From positions 738,079 through 802,078 of the forward strand of contig FJOG01000018.1 in the NCBI GenBank assembly GCA_900073065.1: a stretch of DNA of 64,000 nt, given 5' to 3'. Shown here piece after piece: positions 57,918-64,000 of the stretch. The notes below the pieces were generated by a model. That model saw only the letters and a program-made list of their open reading frames with translations. It was not told the origin of the DNA and ran no database searches. Every line of letters starts with the position of its first letter. Position 1 is the stretch's first letter. The DNA is from Phialocephala subalpina. Lineage: Eukaryota > Ascomycota > Leotiomycetes > Helotiales > Mollisiaceae. Both the position numbers and the translations under genes were made by a program.

Positions 57918-60156
57918 ATGCCTGCCAAACAATCTTCTCCGAAGAAGGAGCGCCTTACTCTTGCCCAGTTAGCGGCTTACGACGACATATTAACAGATGC
58001 TCTTGTTGATCATGTATGTATTCCCGTCGCATCTACCAAGTTTCGATCTCACGTCCACTCCTAGGTTTACTTCTGGACGACGATACGCAAGAACAAGAGC
58101 GCCTATCATTCTTCTCGAGGAATCACAGAAGAGGCTGTCACTGCCATTCTCCAAAAACATGTCATTATTGGGAAGGACTCCGCAAAGGCCGAGGCAGAAC
58201 TCCTGGCTCTCCCTGGCTTAAGCAAGTTTTCGAATTCTCTCAAGACCGACAAGGAGAAGGATGACTTCAGACGCCATCTGCGAAAGTACATCAACATTTA
58301 TCTGCCAGACTGTCCCTTCGAGGTTTCAAGCACGAACAGATACACGATTGTGACTCAGGAGGCAGCGGCCACAGCTCGCAGATTCATTAAGAAGGGAGAG
58401 GTTGTCAAATATCTTTGTGGGATTCAAGTTATAATGACCGAGGAGGAAGAAGAGCTCATCAAAAGCAGTCGACGCGACTTCAGCATTGTGGTTTCGAGCC
58501 GGAATAAGACGGCCTCCCTGTTTCTCGGACCAGCCAGATTCGCAAACCATGATTGTGGAGCCAGCGCGAGATTGATGACTACGGGAACTAATGGTATGGA
58601 GATTATTGCGGTCAGAGATATTGAGATCGGTGAAGAGATCACTGTATCTTATGGTATGTTACTTTTTCTGGCATGAAACGAGCAATGCTGAACTCAAAAC
58701 AGGCGAGAATTATTTTGGTGAAGACAACTGCGAATGTTTATGTCAGACTTGCGAGGAGCGATGTTTGAATGGATGGTCTAAAGGAGAGGATGGCGAGACC
58801 AAGACGATTCCAAAGTTGTCCATTGAAGAGTCAACAGAAGGATATTCATTCCGACGACGCCGAAGACGCGATTCTATCGACTCATCCAGGAATGGATCGG
58901 AGACTCCCGATATTCAAATTCGACCCCACGTGCCCAAAAGGACGCCACGATCGCTTTCGAGATTCAAGAATAATGATTCACCAATGTCTCCGTCAGTCGA
59001 GCCAGTCCAATCGGAAACACCCCAGAAGAGGAAGCGACAAAGTTCCATCACATCATTATTGTCGCCAGAGAAGATCAACGGAGTTACTCCCCAAAAAAGC
59101 AAGCGACAAGACGAAATTCGTGTTGAAATTCCACCTATGCTATCAGCAGAGAAGGTAGTCGACGAATTAGCTCAGTCGCAAACTCCATTGAAGCGTAAGA
59201 GAGAAGAAGAAGTGTCGCCATCGCCGTCAGGATCTGCCAAACGAGCGCGAAAGGATACCACGGTCAAGAAGGAGCCATCTCACTTGAATCTGTCAACTCT
59301 AGCTTGCCCCGATCTTGGACCAGAAAGCTCCTCATGCGACTCGAGAGGTGCCAGCTTGTCCCCTTCAGGGACAGATAACCAGACGAGTACCGACGCCACC
59401 TCCGTCGACGAAGATACCATCGTCGTGGAGCCCTTCATCAACCCAACCATATCAAAACTTCGGAGAAGTAGGCGTGGTAGCAGACAGACACTTCTCGAGC
59501 AAGCCAAGGCCGGCGAATCCGTTCTTGTCGGTGGCTCGACCAGTACCGAGCATCCCGTCCTGCGCGACGACACAAGCTCAGTTCTTTCCGAACTACCAAG
59601 TGAGATGTTCGACCGCGACGACAGCGTTACACCAAGACGACAAGACAAGGCTATAATCGAAGTCAAACCGAAACAACCAAAAGGAAACAAGCGAAAGCGC
59701 AAAGAAGCAGAACCAACCTCAGATATGGACCACGCGCCCGAAGTCCGCGTACCAGGCGACTACGTCCTCACACCCCGCCTCCTAGTAGATCTCGCATCCG
59801 CCTGGATCACTTGCAAGATCTGCGAAGAATCATTCGTTCAAAAAGACGCATATTTTACTCGCTCTTCATGTCCACGTTGTGAACGTCACAGTAAGTTGTA
59901 TGGTTACATGTGGCCTAAGACCGATAAGGAAGGTAGAGATGATAGCGAGGAGAGAGTCCTTGACCATCGGACTGTGCATCGGTTTATTCGTCCTCATGAG
60001 GAGAAGCAGGCGAGGAAGAGGAATAGGAGTGCTACTGAGAGTCGGGATGTTACGAGAGAGATTAGCGAGGTTGTTGAGGAGGAGGAAGAGCCGCCTAAGA
60101 AGAAGAAGAATGGTTGGGGTGGGAAGAGGGTTAAGGGGTCGAGGCTTACTATGTGA
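57918..60156 (+). CDS. SET9: Histone H4-K20 methyltransferase SET9 (KMT5/Suv4-20)
   Basis: Nuclear enzyme that methylates histone H4 lysine 20. Three exons: 57918-58013, 58065-58653, 58703-60156; 712 aa. The N-terminal helical region ([30 protein letters not shown] across the first junction) is typical of SET9. SET motifs: [51 protein letters not shown] and [14 protein letters not shown]. The post-SET cysteines follow in [13 protein letters not shown] long Ser/Lys-rich linker holds several KRKR-type nuclear signals; a C-terminal CKICEESF...[12 protein letters not shown] zinc-binding element is conserved in fungal orthologues. Confidence 0.94.
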
Positions 60157-60847
60157 GGCGATGAGAGAGTTCGGCGCCACCGTACCAACGCGCAAAAGCG
60201 CGAAAGCTCAACAAACGTGGCGAGAGGAGTTTAAAGGAACCGGGATTCGATGTAAAGATTTCAGAGCAAGATTTTGTTGCAATTTCAGCGAGCATGGATG
60301 TACGATATTATGGCGTTCGAAAGGAAAGCGGGAGGCATTGGGTGGGATAGCATGGCATGGCATTGCATCTTGCATCACTGATGGTCTGTATCAACACGGA
60401 CTGATAAACGGGCTGAACTGGGATTTGCGATACCCAGAAAGACAGATGTACTATAGCTAGTAGATTTCAGTCTACGGGACTGAGCTTTAATGAAGACGGC
60501 TCCAAACAAATTTTGATCATGTCAATTGATTATCACGAGAGCAACTGGCAAGTGCCTGAGAACCATAGATGAGGTAAAGTGATCGAGTTTGAATGAAGAG
60601 CGGTGGAACCATCTGCCGAATCTACGAGAGAGTTGGAGGTGGTTCCTGTTGGTATGTCAAGTGCTCAATTGCAGCATTTCAAGTCACTTGTAGCATGTTG
60701 AAATATATATTTGAACCTAGTCTTTAGTGGAATCAAACTCTGTCATCGATGCGAAACATTCTGCACCTCCCAGTCTCCGTCTCATCGACTTTCTTGCTTG
60801 CATTCTTTCCTTTGGACCTCTTACGCAAACCACTTCCCCCTTCAACC
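60157..60847. other. Convergent spacer, no gene
   Basis: 3' flanks of SET9 and the NmrA-like gene. Nothing recognisable. Confidence 0.5.
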
Positions 60848-61964
60848 TCACCACTGATAGCTCTCTCCCGCAAAAAGTTGCGCTGCCTTACCCTCCAACA
60901 ACTCCCTCACAAAGTCCTCAAATGTTCTAGGAACAAACTCAGGATACAAATCCCGAGCATCAAGATACCCCAAGTACTTCGCATAGTCAGGACAGTTGTC
61001 GTTGCGTACGAATTTGCTGTAAGCATATTCGAGACCGATAACTTTGATGGCTTCTTTCATGTTTGAGAAGTCATACTGGAAGAATGCTCGGGCTTCGTCG
61101 CGGAGGGTGAGGAGTAGCTCGGGTGGGACCTGTGGTTTAATTAGTATTATTCTGCGAAGTCGAGGATTAAGACTGAGGGAGGAGGGACTTATGAAGTGTC
61201 AACATACCAAAACCCTCTCAAGCTTCTCCCCACTTAACTCCTCCACCTTCCCAAACACCTCTTCCTGACTCAACAACTCCCCATAAACAAACACAAACTT
61301 ATTCAACGTCCTTTCATCAGCTGTAATCTCCGCAACATACGTCCCAATATCCCTTATATCGGTAATCGCGGTCTTCATATTCGGATCGCCCAGGATTGTA
61401 ACATTGGGAAGTAAGATGCTGGCATAATCTGTTCGACCGGATGGGACGGTCGGAAAGGATACTTGGTACCAGATTCCTACGTCGATGATGGTGTAGGGGA
61501 GGTGGAGTTTACGGATGTGCTGGTAGATTTCTTCCTTCTATATCATGTCAATTATCACCTCTTCCGAACATTGACGGCATGCAGTCAATACGTACGTGGT
61601 CTCGGATCCACATGATATTTCCAGGAGGTGCGACAGTTGTGAAGCCACAAGGCACGAATCTCTTCACACCCGCCTTCTTCGCCGCATTAGCAAGTGGAAT
61701 CTGTTCATTATGTGCAGTTGGACCGATGGCGCTGATGACTGTATTGATGCCGGTCAAGATTTCAGCGAGGTGAGTGGAGTCTGAGATTTCGGCGATGTGG
61801 ATCTTGATGTTGAGGTCTTTGAGTGCGAGGACAGATGGCTTGGTGCTTGATGAGGGGCGGATGAGGACTTCGACTGAGAAGTTCCCAGCTTCGAGAAGAC
61901 AGTTGAGAATGGAACCTCCGGTTCGGCCTGTTGCACCGATGAGGAGGACTCTTGGTTTGGTCAT
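60848..61964 (-). CDS. NmrA-like NAD(P)-binding protein
   Basis: Atypical short-chain dehydrogenase of the NmrA/isoflavone-reductase-like family; members sense redox state or reduce aromatic substrates. Three exons (61964-61596, 61537-61208, 61129-60848), GTACGT and GTATGT donors, 326 aa. The NAD(P) site is RVLLIGATGRTGGSILNCLL, followed by VISAIGPTAHNEQIPLANAA, GVKRFVPCGFTT and TIIDVGIWYQVSFP. The GATGRTGG form with a bulky Rossmann fold fits NADP binding. ATG 61964 is used; an upstream in-frame ATG at 62000 would add 12 residues before the fold. Head-to-head with a transcription factor. Confidence 0.88.
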
Positions 61965-62454
61965 TCTTGATGGAGAGTGAAGTGGTGTTGAGAGTATCAA
62001 GAAGAATTTGACTTGAGTTTGATTTCTTATTCTTTCAGTAATTCGTGCCTTCTCTGATATACTCCAGTTAGAGCCAGACTTCTGGCATTGCAGTTGCCTG
62101 CATTTTGCTCATTCTTGCAAAATTTCTGCAGCTAGCAGAGGCGATCAAATCAGCAACGTCATGCCGACATGACACTCCAGATACTGAGTCAATTCTCTAT
62201 AGTCAAATGCAAAGGCTCCAGGATGCTCAAGAGGGAGTTGGTATTGCCGTCTGCGTTAATTGGCCAGCTCAGAGCGTCACGGAATTCCGTGCTCGGTGGA
62301 GTTTTGTCACTTCATGACACTTTGCATTTGATCGTCGCAGAAGGTTTCAAGAGCACGGTATTTCACATATCATTTGATTTTGAACAATTAATCGAGCAAT
62401 TAGTGAGGTACGCCAATGAGTTTATTGCGAGCAGCCTTGAGAAACTCGGAAATC
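61965..62454. promoter_or_regulatory. Divergent promoter of the NmrA-like gene and the zinc-finger regulator
   Basis: No gene. Contains the perfect palindrome at 62278-62291, listed separately. Confidence 0.45.
62278..62291. promoter_or_regulatory. Perfect 14-bp palindrome CACGGAATTCCGTG
   Basis: Contains CGG-N4-CCG, a possible Zn2Cys6 dimer site, in the promoter shared by an NmrA-like gene and a zinc-finger regulator. Could mediate local control; unproven. Confidence 0.4.
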
Positions 62455-64000
62455 ATGGCTCGCCAACATCACAACGGCACTCCTACAGCGCAGCCGGAGC
62501 TCATCTGTACATTTTGCACCAGAACATTCGAAAACAGCAAGTCTCTCCTTCATTCCATTGAGCTGTCCTGACTGTGCTGCAGAGAAGCAGGCATCTCGCC
62601 ACGTCCGATACTGTCGGACGAAAGCCAAAGATGGCGTGTCAACACGCCGGAAATCTTGCGTCGCCTGCATCAAAGCTAAGACGCGCTGCGGGATGACTCT
62701 GCCGAGTTGTTCAAGATGTAGCAGCAAGGGTCTTCAGTGCCTGTACAAATCCGCCAATGCACCATCTAGCCCAGAGGTACAAGGCGTCCATGTGGAGGAA
62801 CCTGCGCTTGTTGGAGCAGCTCCACCCCTCCTCGCCGAAATAGCCCTGGACAGCAGCCCGAGCGCTACCGGACAAGTGAGATCTCCACGCGACTTGTGGT
62901 ATCTCTCCTCAGGCAACGGCTTTGACCATAATCTATCCACCAACACGTGGCAGGACTTGTACTCGAATGCTGAGACCAACAATATCGAAGGACCCATTTT
63001 CCCGAACGAGATTCTAGACCTTCATTCCTTCTCTTGGAATTACCCATCCGATACTTTCCTACCTCAAATCCATCATTTCAAGGACCGAGTCGTTCTAGGT
63101 AGCTTCTATGTCATTGATGTCCAACTGCCAAGCGTTGAATTAGACACAAAGACTATCCTAGAGAAGCGAGATGTGAGAGCCGGTCCTCATGGCTCTACTC
63201 TTGGTCGCGCTTATTGCATGACCGCATTGAGGTCCTACCCTGCAATGCTGTGTTCCGACGTTGGAACGCTCCCACCTTTCGTTCATGCCAGATCACGACC
63301 AAGGAATAAGTCTCGGTACGTCGATGATGAGACAGTAGCTTTGCCTGAGCCGCTGGAAATCTGTATCAGTATCATGAGGATGTATACGGCAAAGACGCCG
63401 GGGAACCTTCCTTTCATATGGCACACCATTGGAGCAGAGTCGCAGAGGATCGAGGGTAATGTAAGTTTTATGTCCCATACCCATCAAAACTTCACTGAAA
63501 CATATAGTATCGATCTTGGGATACCTGGAACATACTCGCCTCGGTCCAAGCGATGACCATCTACCTCATCCTAGGCCTGCTAGAAGACAGCAGCTCATAC
63601 GTCGCAGACCGACAAATCCTTAGATCCATGTGTAATACTACTAGAGTTCGTGCCATCCTCTCTCCATTTCGCAAGAATTGCAGACTGATATTTTCCCTCC
63701 AGAGAATAGCAGAGAAACTCCACCCCATAGGCAGACCATGTAATGAAGAACTTCCCCAAGATCGACTCCCAACATGGGAAGATTGGGCACAATCAGAATG
63801 TCAACGCCGGTAAACCCCCTCCATTCCTCCCTCCCGTGATCAGAAGAATAGCTAACAACCCCCCAGGACAGCCGTCATCCTCATAATAATAATCCACCTC
63901 TTCTCTATCGAGCACGGCTCCCTCATCCCTCCCTGCGGAGGCTTCTCTGCCCTTCCTTTACCTTGCAGCAAAAAGTTATGGCAAGCATCAGACCTGGAAA
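62455..64000 (+). CDS. C2H2 + Zn2Cys6 dual zinc-finger transcription factor (5' part)
   Basis: Nuclear regulator truncated by the window end. Exons: 62455-62536, 62583-63460, 63508-63809, 63867 onward. The N-terminal single C2H2-type finger (CTFCTRTFENKKQASRHVRYC; spacing Cx2C...Hx3C) is split by an intron with a GC donor (GCAAGT), CTGAC branch and GCAG acceptor, 46 nt. It is followed at once by a Zn2Cys6 cluster: RRKSCVACIKAKTRCGMTLP then CSRCSSKGLQCLY. Then comes a Pro/Ser-rich linker and the start of a regulatory middle region (WNILASVQAMTIYLILGLLE). Without the GC-AG intron the frame stops before the zinc cluster. Such C2H2-Zn2Cys6 combinations are a known fungal class, often near secondary-metabolism or detoxification genes. 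Confidence 0.86.

Noticed and set aside
63640..63702. Possible extra intron in the dual zinc-finger regulator (good CTGAT branch and CTCCAG acceptor before 63703)
   Set aside because: No donor gives a consistent phase with the following frame, and the frame is open through the segment.

Overview
This is a nuclear chromosome segment of a filamentous ascomycete (Pezizomycotina). Most genes are split by 44-80 nt GT-AG introns carrying CTAAC/CTGAC-type branch sites. It encodes fungal hallmarks: StuA/APSES, HET-domain proteins, Zn2Cys6 regulators, ECM14, SET9 and SRP72. A leotiomycete-like source is a guess from gene flavour only.

Left part, 1-15 kb: an accessory, decayed block. It holds an alpha-glucoside-type MFS permease broken by a 250-bp tandem duplication (2346-3974), two HET-domain pseudogenes (4710-6117 and 12868-13870) around one intact HET gene (8745-10523), a diverged dispersed repeat family, a short TA-flanked inverted-repeat element (8066-8183) and an interrupted tRNA-like unit with a Pol III terminator (6684-6907). 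A GH78 alpha-rhamnosidase-like secreted enzyme (14982-17656) closes the block.

Middle, 18-41 kb: mainly housekeeping and regulatory genes. These are SRP72 (18294-20305, minus), an unusually short StuA-like APSES regulator (21231-22337), an FAD-dependent oxidoreductase (23686-25236, minus), an ECM14 pseudo-carboxypeptidase (27808-29671, minus), a Sec7-PH Arf exchange factor (30433-34857) also broken by an exact 250-bp tandem duplication, a small orphan gene (36794-37401, minus) and a 717-aa disordered nuclear-type protein (38126-40464).

41-49 kb: a compact three-gene module of a 14-exon DAL5/allantoate-type permease (41351-43653, minus), a divergently transcribed Zn2Cys6 regulator (44670-47294) and a TauD/TfdA-type Fe(II)/2-oxoglutarate dioxygenase (47801-48994). 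Three copies of one unusual composite site, CGG-N6-CGG-N7-CCG with identical spacing, lie in this module: two between permease and regulator, one about 100 bp before the dioxygenase ATG. I read this as a candidate catabolic gene cluster with its own pathway-specific regulon, and it is the main find of the window. The permease also appears to contain a 3-nt micro-exon.

Right part, 49-64 kb: dense, largely conserved genes in divergent pairs. These are a four-span membrane protein, a coiled-coil protein, a LrgA-LrgB-type fused membrane protein, Pin1/ESS1 parvulin whose first coding exon is only the ATG, RNA polymerase II subunit RPB9, mitochondrial ribosomal protein uL14m, histone H4K20 methyltransferase SET9, an NmrA-like protein, and a combined C2H2 + Zn2Cys6 transcription factor with a GC-AG intron that runs off the window end.

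Both 250-bp tandem duplications are perfect, have the same unit length and break otherwise conserved genes. They look like a systematic assembly artefact rather than biology.
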